A stretch of 9,872 nt of DNA from Deltaproteobacteria bacterium (lineage in GTDB: Bacteria; Desulfobacterota; Desulfobacteria; Desulfobacterales; JAFDFH01). Of the stretch, positions 1-6,746 are shown piece by piece. The stretch's first letter is position 1; every line of letters begins with the position of its first letter. The notes below the pieces were generated by a model. The model searched no databases, was not told the origin of the DNA, and worked only from the letters and a program-made list of their open reading frames with translations. Where the stretch lies: the NCBI GenBank assembly GCA_019309945.1, contig JAFDFH010000216.1, positions 1 through 9,872 of the forward strand. The letters are read 5' to 3'. Both the position numbers and the translations under genes were made by a program.

Positions 1-113
1 CATTTCGCAATCATTCAACGTACGATAAGTACGCCTCATGATTACAAAATTTGCACGCCTTAAATTTGAACTTTTTACAAAACCGTCTAAATCGGACTTT
101 TTACGAGTTCATC
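1..113 (+). repeat. Family A short element, copy 1 (left end outside the window)
   Basis: This stretch matches 973-1085 almost base for base and matches 3357-3485 as a reverse complement. It contains the family hairpin core (CGTAC-GATAA-GTACG near 19-33, with an outer arm CAATCAT/ATGATTAC) and the right terminal repeat ending in TTTTTACGAGTTCATC. The left terminal repeat lies before base 1. The base run after the right end (ACATTT) would be the expected target duplication, but its partner is not in the window. It encodes nothing convincing. By analogy with the two complete copies it is a non-autonomous, MITE-like insertion. Confidence 0.8.
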
Positions 114-124
114 ACATTTGCTGC

Positions 125-179
125 ACCTGTAAAAAAAGACGAACTCCTAAAAAGGCTTCTTTGCTGACTTTTTACAGGT
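125..179. repeat. Inverted repeat (hairpin) upstream of the glycosyltransferase
   Basis: ACCTGTAAAAA at 125-135 is the exact reverse complement of TTTTTACAGGT at 169-179, separated by 33 bases. The arms resemble the family A termini (TGTAAAAAGTC versus CGTAAAAAGTCC), so this may be a degenerate or shortened relative rather than a terminator. No T-run follows the downstream arm. The ribosome binding site of the next gene begins 8 bases after it, so a transcript hairpin here would sit in the 5' leader. Confidence 0.55.
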
Positions 180-203
180 TCAAAAATAAGGAGTCTAAAC
201 CGA

Positions 204-947
204 ATGAATGTGGAAGCAATTGAGGTTTCGATCGTTATACCGCTGTTTAATGAGGCGGAAAACATTGAACCTCTGGCCATGGAAATTACGAAGACCATGG
301 ACGAACACCCGTGGTCGTGGGAATGCCTGTGGATAGACGATGGCTCAACCGATCAAAGCCTATCCATTCTCAGAAAGATTTCAGATGCTGACAAACGTCA
401 TCGTTATTTATCTTTCGAGCAGAATTGCGGTCAATCCGCTGCATTCCATGCAGGATTCAAAGCAGTAAACGGATTTATCATTGCTACAATTGATGGGGAT
501 CGACAGAATGATCCCGCCGACTTGCCAAATCTAATTCACATGGTTCAGTCCGGCAAGGCCGATATGGCCAATGGATATCGTCTGATTCGGCATGATAATC
601 TTATTCGAAAACTCTCTTCTCGAATTGCAAATAGTTTTCGCAGCCTGGTGACCGGCAGGACGGTTAGAGATGTGGGATGTTCCACGCGTGTGTTCAGACG
701 CGATTGTACGGCGTATTTACCCAAGTTTTCCGGAATGCACCGGTTCCTGCCGACACTGGTGAGTATGGAAGGGTTCAAATTATCAGAAGTTCCGGTTAAC
801 CATCGCCCCCGCGTGTCCGGAAAAAGTAAGTATAATATTAAAAATAGATTATGGGTTGGTCTTGTCGATTCCTTCGGCGTCCTATGGCTGAAAAAACGGG
901 CCTTTCATTATACTATAAGAAGCAAATCAAATTTGACGATTTCGTAA
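204..947 (+). CDS. Family 2 glycosyltransferase (polyprenyl/dolichyl-phosphate sugar transferase type)
   Basis: A 247-residue GT-A fold glycosyltransferase. This family moves a sugar from a nucleotide donor to a lipid phosphate or saccharide at the cytoplasmic membrane face. Visible features are the N-terminal strand VSIVIPLFNEAENI, the nucleotide-binding IDDGSTD (D45-D46), the metal-binding DGD at 97-99 within IDGDRQNDP, RDVGCSTRVFRR in the acceptor region, and the C-terminal HRPRVSGKSKYN. There are no strong C-terminal membrane helices, so it is the short, ArnC/DPM1-like core type. The start is chosen because AAGGAG (188-193) lies 10 bases upstream. The next gene is a LAB_N membrane protein, a common partner in lipid A or lipid-linked sugar modification. 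The last codons and the TAA stop run into a family A element at 935, yet the catalytic domain is complete. The donor sugar and acceptor cannot be told. Confidence 0.9.
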   Translation: MNVEAIEVSIVIPLFNEAENIEPLAMEITKTMDEHPWSWECLWIDDGSTDQSLSILRKISDADKRHRYLSFEQNCGQSAAFHAGFKAVNGFIIATIDGDRQNDPADLPNLIHMVQSGKADMANGYRLIRHDNLIRKLSSRIANSFRSLVTGRTVRDVGCSTRVFRRDCTAYLPKFSGMHRFLPTLVSMEGFKLSEVPVNHRPRVSGKSKYNIKNRLWVGLVDSFGVLWLKKRAFHYTIRSKSNLTIS

Positions 948-1085
948 AAAGTCCAACTTCTGCGTTGTGCTGCATTTTGCAATCATTCACCGTACGATAA
1001 GTACGCCTCATGATTACAAAATTTGCACGCCTTAAATTTGAACTTTTTACAAAACCGTCTAAATCGGACTTTTTACGAGTTCATC
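935..1085 (+). mobile_element. Family A short element, copy 2, complete
   Basis: The two ends are inverted repeats: TCGTAAAAAGTCC at 942-954 is the perfect reverse complement of GGACTTTTTACGA at 1066-1078, and the similarity extends imperfectly to both tips (GACGA... and ...TTCATC). AAATTT occurs directly on both sides (929-934 and 1086-1091), within a longer 11-base direct repeat (926-936 and 1083-1093), as expected for a target duplication. The centre holds the hairpin arms shared with copies 1 and 3. At 151 bp with no reading frame it must depend on a transposase elsewhere. It overlaps the last codons and stop of the glycosyltransferase and separates that gene from the LAB_N gene. Confidence 0.75.
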
Positions 1086-1138
1086 AAATTTGATAAAATT
1101 CTAATTTTACGAGTTCATCAAATTTGATAAAATTCTAA
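1071..1138. repeat. Perfect 34-bp tandem duplication
   Basis: Bases 1071-1104 are repeated exactly at 1105-1138. The unit holds the last 15 bases of the family A element, the direct repeat AAATTT next to it, and 13 bases of flanking DNA (GATAAAATTCTAA). A duplication after the insertion, for example by slippage, is the simplest explanation. The second unit ends in AAAATTCTAA (1129-1138), which pairs with TTAGAATTTT at 1161-1170. Confidence 0.9.
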
Positions 1139-1350
1139 AAAGGCCTTATCTCAGATTTTATTAGAATTTTAGCTTCTTTTTATATAATGATTAACATCCT
1201 TAATTTTAGGCACTTTAGCGCATTTTAGGCATTTTAGGCATTTATAGCTCAGGTTCTTGTGAAAAAAATAAAAACCCATCACGAAAACCCCAGCGCACAA
1301 AAGTAAAATATATTTTGGGGTTCCGGCCGGTCCGGATTAGGAAATAGAAT
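1139..1350. other. A/T-rich intergenic leader of the LAB_N gene
   Basis: No gene is visible. TTTTAGGCA occurs at 1204-1212, 1223-1231 and 1232-1240 with a degenerate unit between the first two. A possible weak hairpin pairs AACCCC (about 1286-1291) with GGGGTT (about 1317-1322). The ribosome binding site AGGA at 1339-1342 belongs to the next gene. The promoter of that gene is probably in this region, because the element at 935-1085 separates it from the upstream gene, but no -35/-10 pair stands out. Confidence 0.4.
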
Positions 1351-1638
1351 ATGGATAAATATTGGTTCGCTTTAGGTTTTACCGCGCAGGCGGTCTTTGC
1401 ATCGAGGTTCTTCGTGCAATGGATCGCAAGTGAGCGGGTGGGGCGTAGTGTGATTCCTCTCTCCTTTTGGTTTTTAAGTTTGGCTGGCGGGGCGCTTCTT
1501 CTAACTTACGCCATCTGGCGTAAGGACCCGGTTTTTATTGTCGGTCAATCATGCGGAGTTTTTATTTATTGCCGCAATCTTACATTACTTTATAAAGAAC
1601 GCGCAAAGGGCAAACAAACAAACTTGCCGCCGGATTGA
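1351..1638 (+). CDS. Small membrane protein, lipid-A-disaccharide synthase N-terminal (LAB_N) family
   Basis: A 95-residue integral membrane protein with three predicted helices at about residues 5-25, 34-56 and 60-81. The signature FASRFFVQWIASERVGRSVIP, the second-helix SFWFLSLAGG and the third-helix VGQSCGVFIYCRNL match stand-alone LAB_N (PF07578-type) proteins, which resemble the extra N-terminal domain of some LpxB enzymes. The biochemical role of stand-alone members is not established. They recur beside family 2 glycosyltransferases in lipid A or polyprenyl-sugar modification loci, as here. AGGA at 1339-1342 supports the start. The charged tail (KERAKGKQTNLPPD) probably faces the cytoplasm. 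The membrane glycosyltransferase that often completes such loci is absent downstream. Confidence 0.88.
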   Translation: MDKYWFALGFTAQAVFASRFFVQWIASERVGRSVIPLSFWFLSLAGGALLLTYAIWRKDPVFIVGQSCGVFIYCRNLTLLYKERAKGKQTNLPPD

Positions 1639-1641
1639 TAA

Positions 1642-1854
1642 GGGATTCATTACTGGTACGTCAATGACCTTGATTTTCAAATACTGAGTCAAAATCCAGT
1701 TGAAATTAACCAGGAGCTGGAATTGGCCATCGCGGTCGGCAGGAGGGAGCCCTTAACTTTAGGGTTCTTTGATTTTGACCGTATTGGAATAGGCTACATT
1801 ATGGGTAATGATCTTCAGGGTATACGTATTATTGTGAACTCAGTGTTTGACTGA
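1642..1854 (+). other. Start-less open stretch, possible gene remnant
   Basis: After the tandem TGA-TAA that ends the LAB_N gene, the same frame stays open for 70 codons to TGA at 1852-1854. The reading is protein-like (for example NPVEINQELELAIAVGRREP and LGFFDFDRIGIGYIMGNDL). It has no ATG near its beginning and no ribosome binding site, and I do not recognise a family. It may be the tail of a decayed gene, the shadow of an old minus-strand gene (that strand now has stops), or chance. The remainder up to 1990 (1855-1990) shows nothing except the Shine-Dalgarno of the next gene. Confidence 0.25.
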
Positions 1855-1990
1855 TGGTTTAATTTTGGTTTGGTTGAATATAACCTGACCTGGATTTTAG
1901 ACTGTTCACGGAGCCCGGGGATTAGGTTTCAGGACTCAGGATGGATGTTGTCTCTAATTGAACTTGAACAAGGGACCTGGAGGGAAAAAA

Positions 1991-3250
1991 ATGGGATATT
2001 CACCGGAGTTAAAAGAGAAAAAGTTGTTCATGCAACATCACACAATCACGAGACAAACCATTGGCACGCTAAAATCCTTTTACGACTTAATGGCACAAAC
2101 CCGCCATGTACGGCTCGCAACCGTAAATGGTTTGTTTTCAACTCAAGGCATCCAAAAAATCCAAACTGACGCTTTAAAAAATGCACTCAGCTCTCTTGAG
2201 GAATGCCTGGAGGACGAATACAACGCCTTTCTTAAAATAGATGATTCAGAAAATATTGAAGTGGATTTAACCTATGAAGTAACAGAACTAAAAAAAGATA
2301 TATACTATCTTGAAAACGGTGAGGACAAGTTTATGTCCTACCTTGAATCGCTACATCCGAATTTTTTATCCCATGTGCAATCCGGCACAACCATCTTGAA
2401 GGGAAAGCATTTCAATTGTTTTATCACCGACCGAGATGGGACCATCAACAATTATTGTGGTCGGTATCGCTCTTCGGTTCAGTCGATCTACAATGCCGTG
2501 TTTTTAACCCGCTTTGCCAGAAATACCGTATCCAATCCCATTCTAATCACCTCCGCACCACTTAAAGATACCGGCATTATGGATCTCAGTGTCAACCCCG
2601 AAAAAACCATCATATACGCAGCCTCAAAGGGTCGGGAATTCGTCGATCTTACGGGTACACGCAAAAGTTTTCCCATCGATGATCAGAAGCAACAGCTCAT
2701 TAACCGTCTTTATCAAAAGTTGAATGATTTGGTCAAAGATCCTGCATACGAAAAGTTCTCTCTGATCGGATCCGGTCTTCAGCTAAAATTTGGTCAGATA
2801 ACGATTGCACGACAGGATATAAATGGTTCGGTTCCAGAGGCTAAATCTGAAGCCTTCTTAGCTCTGATAAAAACCATTGTTAAAGAACTGGATCCATTAA
2901 AAGAAAATTTTAGAATCGAAGATACGGGTTTGGATATTGAAATTATCCTCACCATTCCAGATGAAAAAACGGGCTTAAAAGATTTCGACAAGGCCGATGC
3001 CATCAAATATCTGGATAAAGAATTAAATCTTAACATGGGGAAAGGCCCGCACCTGATTTGTGGCGACACCGGCTCCGATGTACCCATGCTTGAAGCGACA
3101 ATGGCCAGAACAAACGATACGTGGTCTATTTTCGTAACCCGGAAACCGGAACTGGTTGATCGTGTAAAAACCATTTGTCCAAATGCGGTGATTGTGCCGG
3201 AACCGGACATTCTCGTTACGATTTTAAACCAGCTTTCAATCAATTCTTGA
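1991..3250 (+). CDS. HAD-superfamily sugar phosphatase-like protein (trehalose-6-phosphate phosphatase/Cof type)
   Basis: 419 residues. The ATG at 1991 is chosen over an upstream in-frame ATG at 1958 because GGAGGG (1979-1984) lies 6 bases before it. Residues about 140-419 carry the HAD motifs: motif I FITDRDGT (nucleophile D147, acid D149), motif II ILITSAP (S188), a motif III lysine in FDKADAIKYL (K334), and motif IV CGDTGSDVPML (D359, D363). The long insert between motifs II and III fits a C2 cap, as in sugar phosphatases that act on trehalose or sucrose phosphate. Residues 1-135 are helical, rich in charged residues, and match nothing I know. The neighbouring GH65-phosphoglucomutase fusion points to a disaccharide phosphate substrate, trehalose 6-phosphate being the first candidate. 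No synthase (OtsA-like) gene is in the window. Substrate is inference; HAD membership is firm. Confidence 0.78.
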   Translation: MGYSPELKEKKLFMQHHTITRQTIGTLKSFYDLMAQTRHVRLATVNGLFSTQGIQKIQTDALKNALSSLEECLEDEYNAFLKIDDSENIEVDLTYEVTELKKDIYYLENGEDKFMSYLESLHPNFLSHVQSGTTILKGKHFNCFITDRDGTINNYCGRYRSSVQSIYNAVFLTRFARNTVSNPILITSAPLKDTGIMDLSVNPEKTIIYAASKGREFVDLTGTRKSFPIDDQKQQLINRLYQKLNDLVKDPAYEKFSLIGSGLQLKFGQITIARQDINGSVPEAKSEAFLALIKTIVKELDPLKENFRIEDTGLDIEIILTIPDEKTGLKDFDKADAIKYLDKELNLNMGKGPHLICGDTGSDVPMLEATMARTNDTWSIFVTRKPELVDRVKTICPNAVIVPEPDILVTILNQLSINS

Positions 3251-3339
3251 AAAAATTGTTTATCATGTTAATTGTTCCTTCATTGTCATTGGATCGCATC
3301 TGATAGCCTGGCAAGAACGCAGAAGAGGGAACCATTAAC

Positions 3340-3351
3340 TGACACGTGTCA
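3340..3351. promoter_or_regulatory. 12-bp perfect palindrome, possible operator
   Basis: TGACACGTGTCA is fully self-complementary and lies between the phosphatase-like gene and the GH65 fusion, 5 bases before copy 3 of the family A element. Before that element arrived it would have been about 45 bases from the start of the fusion gene, a plausible operator distance. No regulator gene or second site is seen. Confidence 0.25.
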
Positions 3352-3356
3352 ATTTT

Positions 3357-3485
3357 GATGAACTCGTAAAAAGTCCGATTTAGACGGTTTCGAAAAAAGT
3401 TTAAATTCAAGGCGTGCAAATTTTGTAATCATGAGGCGTACTTATCGTACGTTGAATGATTACAAAATTTTTTTACGAGACCGTC
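3357..3485 (-). mobile_element. Family A short element, copy 3, inverted and internally shortened
   Basis: Read on the minus strand this copy aligns with 935-1085. The left end GATGAACTCGTAAAAAGTCC and the right end TTTTACGAGACCGTC are inverted with respect to each other. AATTTT stands directly on both sides (3351-3356 and 3486-3491), inside an 11-base direct repeat (3348-3358 and 3483-3493). Since this repeat is not self-complementary, it reads as a target duplication rather than as part of the terminal repeat. Relative to copy 2 about 22 bases are missing next to the hairpin. It lies between the phosphatase-like gene and the GH65 fusion, ending 28 bases before the latter's ATG. Confidence 0.75.
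3420..3474 (+). terminator. Terminator-like hairpin inside element copy 3
   Basis: ATTTTGTAATCAT (3420-3432) is the exact reverse complement of ATGATTACAAAAT (3456-3468), a 13-bp stem, with a second inner arm pair CGTAC/GTACG. Seven T residues (3468-3474) follow at once. The geometry is that of an intrinsic terminator for plus-strand transcripts, though the stem is A/T-rich. If active it would reduce read-through from the phosphatase-like gene into the GH65 fusion. Confidence 0.45.
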
Positions 3486-3513
3486 AATTTTGACAGAAAA
3501 TAATGGAGAACAA

Positions 3514-6500
3514 ATGGCTTTGAAAAAATTTAAAGGTGTAATTTTAGACCTGGACGGTGTGATTACCGGAACGGCCCGCGTGCATGGTCTCGCATGGGAA
3601 AGTATGTTTAACGATTATTTGAAAATGGTTGCCGAACGGGATGGCACGCCGTTTGTCCCTTTTGACCGGGAAAAAGATTATTTGGATTATGTCGACGGCA
3701 AACCCCGAATGAATGGCGTTAAAAGCTTTCTGGAATCAAGGGGTATTGACTTGCCCTTCGGTGATTACGATGATCCACCGGATAAAGAAACTGTTTGTGG
3801 TCTGGGAAATCGAAAAAATAAGGATTTTCAGGAAGTACTGCGAAGGGAAGGGCCCGATGTTTTTGAATCCTCAATTGCTTTTATTAAAAAATGTAAAAAG
3901 CAAGGAATTAAAATAGGTGTTGCCTCATCCAGCCGAAATTGCAAACTCATTCTGGAGTTGGGTAAAATCGAAAAATATTTTGAAACTCGGGTTTGTGGAA
4001 TCGTCTCACGGGAATTGAATCTGAAAGGAAAACCAGATCCGGACATTTTTATAACTGCAGCCGAACGGTTGGGATTAAAACCGGGTGAGTGTGTGGTTGT
4101 CGAAGATGCCATTTCCGGAGTTCAGGCCGGGAAAAACGGAAATTTCGGACTCACCCTGGGAATCGCCAGAGAAATCGAGGGTGAAACGCTCATTAAACAT
4201 GGCGCAGATATTGTGGTTCGGGACATGGCGGAAATCTCGCTAGACAAAATCAGCGATTGGTTTGAAAAAGGCATTGAAACTGATGGTTGGAATCTCGTCT
4301 ATGATTCCTTTGATCCCAAAGATGAAAAGCTTCGGGAAACGCTAACCACTGTTGGCAATGGCTATTTGGGGACCCGCGGCAGTTATGAAGGCGAACATGC
4401 CTCAGACGTTCATTATCCGGGGACTTACATCGCCGGCGTGTATAACAAACAGGCCACCCTAGTGGGTGGTAAACGGATCTACAACAACGATTTTGTGAAT
4501 TGTCCCAATTGGACGCTGATCGAGTTCGCTATTGGCGAATCCGATTATACCAACCCTCTGAAGATGAATATTCTCAGCTATCAGCACATTTTGAACATGC
4601 AAGCAGGGGTAATGCAGCGAACGATAGTATGTAAAGATGGTGCGGGAAGGATTACCCGGATCCATAGTCTTCGAATCGCATCGATGGCCGATCCGCATCT
4701 GTGCGCCCTTAAATTCAATATTACCCCGATAAACTACAGTGATACGGTTCATATCCGGTCTGCCATTGATGGTACGGTCATTAATGACAATGTTGCCAGA
4801 TACCGGCAGCTCAATTCAAAACACTTAGCACCTGTGTCTCAAGGCCAAACTAAAAACGGCATCTATTTGCACGTTCAAACCAACCGATCCAGGTATCAAA
4901 TTGTGATGCATGCCGCAACGGCAATGTGTGAATCGGAAAAATCCATCCAGCCTCTAAAAACAATTATCCAGAAAAAAGGGTATGTTGCCGAAATTCTGAC
5001 CCTGGATGCCCGGGAGAACAAAACCTACTCACTGGAAAAACTTGTCAGTGTATTCACGTCTCTGGACGAAGGTGTGGCCGATCTCGACAAGGCCGCTACC
5101 CAGGCAATCGGAAAAAATAACTCATTTAAAGACATTTATAAGTCACATGCTCGCGCCTGGGCCGCTATTTGGGAAAAAGCGGATATTCGAATCGATGGCG
5201 ACCGATTCATGCAAAAGGTGGCACGACTTCACATTTATCATCTCCTAGTCACCGCATCACCCCATAATAAAAATATTGATGCCGGAATAACTGCACGCGG
5301 ACTTCATGGCGAAGCTTACCGCGGGCATATATTCTGGGATGAACTCTACATCCTGTCTTTTTACAACCTCCGATTTCCGGAGATCTCAAAAGCACTGCTC
5401 ATGTATCGCTATAAGCGATTAGACGCCGCCCGCCAATATGCCAAAGAAAACGATTATGAGGGCGCCATGTATCCCTGGCAAACGGCTGACGGCGGCGATG
5501 AAGAAACCCAAATTGTTCACTACAATCCGTCCGACGACACATGGGGACCGGATTTGAGCCTCCGTCAACGCCATGTTTCCATTGCCGTCTTTTACAACGT
5601 CTGGCGATATGGCGCTGATGCCAAGGACCATAAATTTCTACATGAATATGGCGCTGAAATGATGCTGGACATTGCCCGATTTTGGGCGAGCATCGCCTCC
5701 CTGAATAAAAACACTGGAAAATACTCTATCGAAGGGGTGATGGGACCGGATGAGTTTCATGAAAAATTACCCAATTCAAACGCATATGGCCTAAAAGACA
5801 ATGCCTATACCAACATCATGGTCGTATGGCTCCTGGAAAAAGCTGTGGAAGTCATTAATTATTTTCCGACCAAGACCCTCAAGCGACTTAAAGAAAAAAT
5901 TGGATTTGAAGTTGAAGAGGTTGAAAAATGGAAAGATATCTGCACGAAAATGAATGTGATCATGGCTGACACTGGCATTATCAGTCAGTTTGAGGGCTAT
6001 TTTGATTTAAAAGAGCTGGATTGGGATTATTATCGGAAAAAATATGACAGCATTCATCGAATGGACCGCATCTTAAAGGCGGAAGGAAGCACGCCGGATG
6101 CGTATAAGATCGCGAAACAAGCCGATACATTGATGACTTTTTATGTGTTGCCGCCGGAAGCTGTGGCCCGCATTCTTAAACAACTGGGCTATCCCGTAGA
6201 CGATCCTGTCGAACTGTTAAAGAAAAACTATAAGTACTACGAACAGCGCACAAGCCATGGATCGACATTAAGTAAAGTCGTCCATGCGGTCCTCTCTAGC
6301 TATATAGGTGCAAAAGACACCGCCTGGGAATGGTTTGTGGAAGCTATGAAATCCGATATTTATGACACCCAGGGCGGGACTACGCCGGAAGGGATTCATT
6401 GCGGCGTAATGGCCGGGACCCTGGATGTCATTACGCGCTATTTTGCAGGTATTGACTTCTCTAAAAAGATTCCTGAATTCAACCCCCATTTACCCGAACA

Positions 6501-6714
6501 CTGGAATGCAATATCGATGAAGGTTTGTCACCGCAAGACATGGTACGATGTGAAATTATCTCAAAAACAATTAAAGTTAACCGTAAGTGGCAGGTTTAAA
6601 ACACCGCTGGCGGTAAAAGTTCAAGGCCAAACTGTAAAACTTACTGCCGGCAAAACGCGTGTCATCCGATTAGACAGCAAAGTAAAAAGTAACTACTCAA
6701 AAACTTATGGTTAA
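3514..6714 (+). CDS. Fusion of beta-phosphoglucomutase (HAD) and GH65 disaccharide phosphorylase
   Basis: 1066 residues. The ATG at 3514, with GGAG at 3505-3508, is preferred to a TTG eight codons upstream that lies in the end of a repeat element. Residues 1-250 are a beta-phosphoglucomutase: LDLDGVIT (D12 nucleophile, D14), ASSSRNCK (138-144), KGKPDPDIF (K173) and VVVEDAISG (E197, D198). Residues about 260-1066 are a GH65 phosphorylase: TTVGNGYLGTRG, GEAYRGHIFWDE (W608, D609), GVMGPDEFHE with the expected general acid E747, KQAD (K868-Q869) and the phosphate-site segment RTSHGSTLS (912-920), ending in a small beta domain. The phosphorylase should split a glucosyl disaccharide with phosphate into beta-glucose 1-phosphate and glucose (or another acceptor), and the mutase converts the former to glucose 6-phosphate. 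No signal peptide, so cytoplasmic. Trehalose is the likeliest substrate from context; kojibiose, nigerose, maltose or glucosylglycerol are alternatives. Confidence 0.93.
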   Translation: MALKKFKGVILDLDGVITGTARVHGLAWESMFNDYLKMVAERDGTPFVPFDREKDYLDYVDGKPRMNGVKSFLESRGIDLPFGDYDDPPDKETVCGLGNRKNKDFQEVLRREGPDVFESSIAFIKKCKKQGIKIGVASSSRNCKLILELGKIEKYFETRVCGIVSRELNLKGKPDPDIFITAAERLGLKPGECVVVEDAISGVQAGKNGNFGLTLGIAREIEGETLIKHGADIVVRDMAEISLDKISDWFEKGIETDGWNLVYDSFDPKDEKLRETLTTVGNGYLGTRGSYEGEHASDVHYPGTYIAGVYNKQATLVGGKRIYNNDFVNCPNWTLIEFAIGESDYTNPLKMNILSYQHILNMQAGVMQRTIVCKDGAGRITRIHSLRIASMADPHLCALKFNITPINYSDTVHIRSAIDGTVINDNVARYRQLNSKHLAPVSQGQTKNGIYLHVQTNRSRYQIVMHAATAMCESEKSIQPLKTIIQKKGYVAEILTLDARENKTYSLEKLVSVFTSLDEGVADLDKAATQAIGKNNSFKDIYKSHARAWAAIWEKADIRIDGDRFMQKVARLHIYHLLVTASPHNKNIDAGITARGLHGEAYRGHIFWDELYILSFYNLRFPEISKALLMYRYKRLDAARQYAKENDYEGAMYPWQTADGGDEETQIVHYNPSDDTWGPDLSLRQRHVSIAVFYNVWRYGADAKDHKFLHEYGAEMMLDIARFWASIASLNKNTGKYSIEGVMGPDEFHEKLPNSNAYGLKDNAYTNIMVVWLLEKAVEVINYFPTKTLKRLKEKIGFEVEEVEKWKDICTKMNVIMADTGIISQFEGYFDLKELDWDYYRKKYDSIHRMDRILKAEGSTPDAYKIAKQADTLMTFYVLPPEAVARILKQLGYPVDDPVELLKKNYKYYEQRTSHGSTLSKVVHAVLSSYIGAKDTAWEWFVEAMKSDIYDTQGGTTPEGIHCGVMAGTLDVITRYFAGIDFSKKIPEFNPHLPEHWNAISMKVCHRKTWYDVKLSQKQLKLTVSGRFKTPLAVKVQGQTVKLTAGKTRVIRLDSKVKSNYSKTYG

Positions 6715-6717
6715 ACA

Positions 6718-6746
6718 TACCAGCGGAGTCATCCGGTATTTTTTTT
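6718..6746 (+). terminator. Weak intrinsic terminator candidate after the GH65 fusion
   Basis: Three bases after the TAA stop, TACC-(AGC)-GGA can pair with TCC-GGTA around a four-base loop, giving a 7-bp stem with a 3-base bulge, directly followed by eight T residues (6739-6746). Position and T-run fit a terminator. The bulge makes it weak. Confidence 0.4.

Noticed and set aside
38..298. Small open frames at 38-223 (+) and 101-298 (-)
   Set aside because: They translate the repeat element and the antisense of the glycosyltransferase start. Neither resembles a protein family.
1870..2169. Plus-strand open frame overlapping the start of the HAD gene
   Set aside because: No ribosome binding site, composition unlike protein, and out of frame with the well-supported HAD gene.
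2794..3243. 149-codon open frame on the minus strand
   Set aside because: It lies wholly antisense to the HAD gene, whose motifs III and IV are intact here. Its translation is serine-rich and low in recognisable features.
1..3485. CRISPR-like interpretation of the repeated sequence
   Set aside because: Only three long copies at irregular distances and both orientations, with no regular spacers and no cas genes.
3490..3513. TTG start for the phosphoglucomutase-GH65 fusion
   Set aside because: It falls in the target duplication of a repeat element and has no spaced ribosome binding site. The ATG at 3514 has GGAG five bases upstream.
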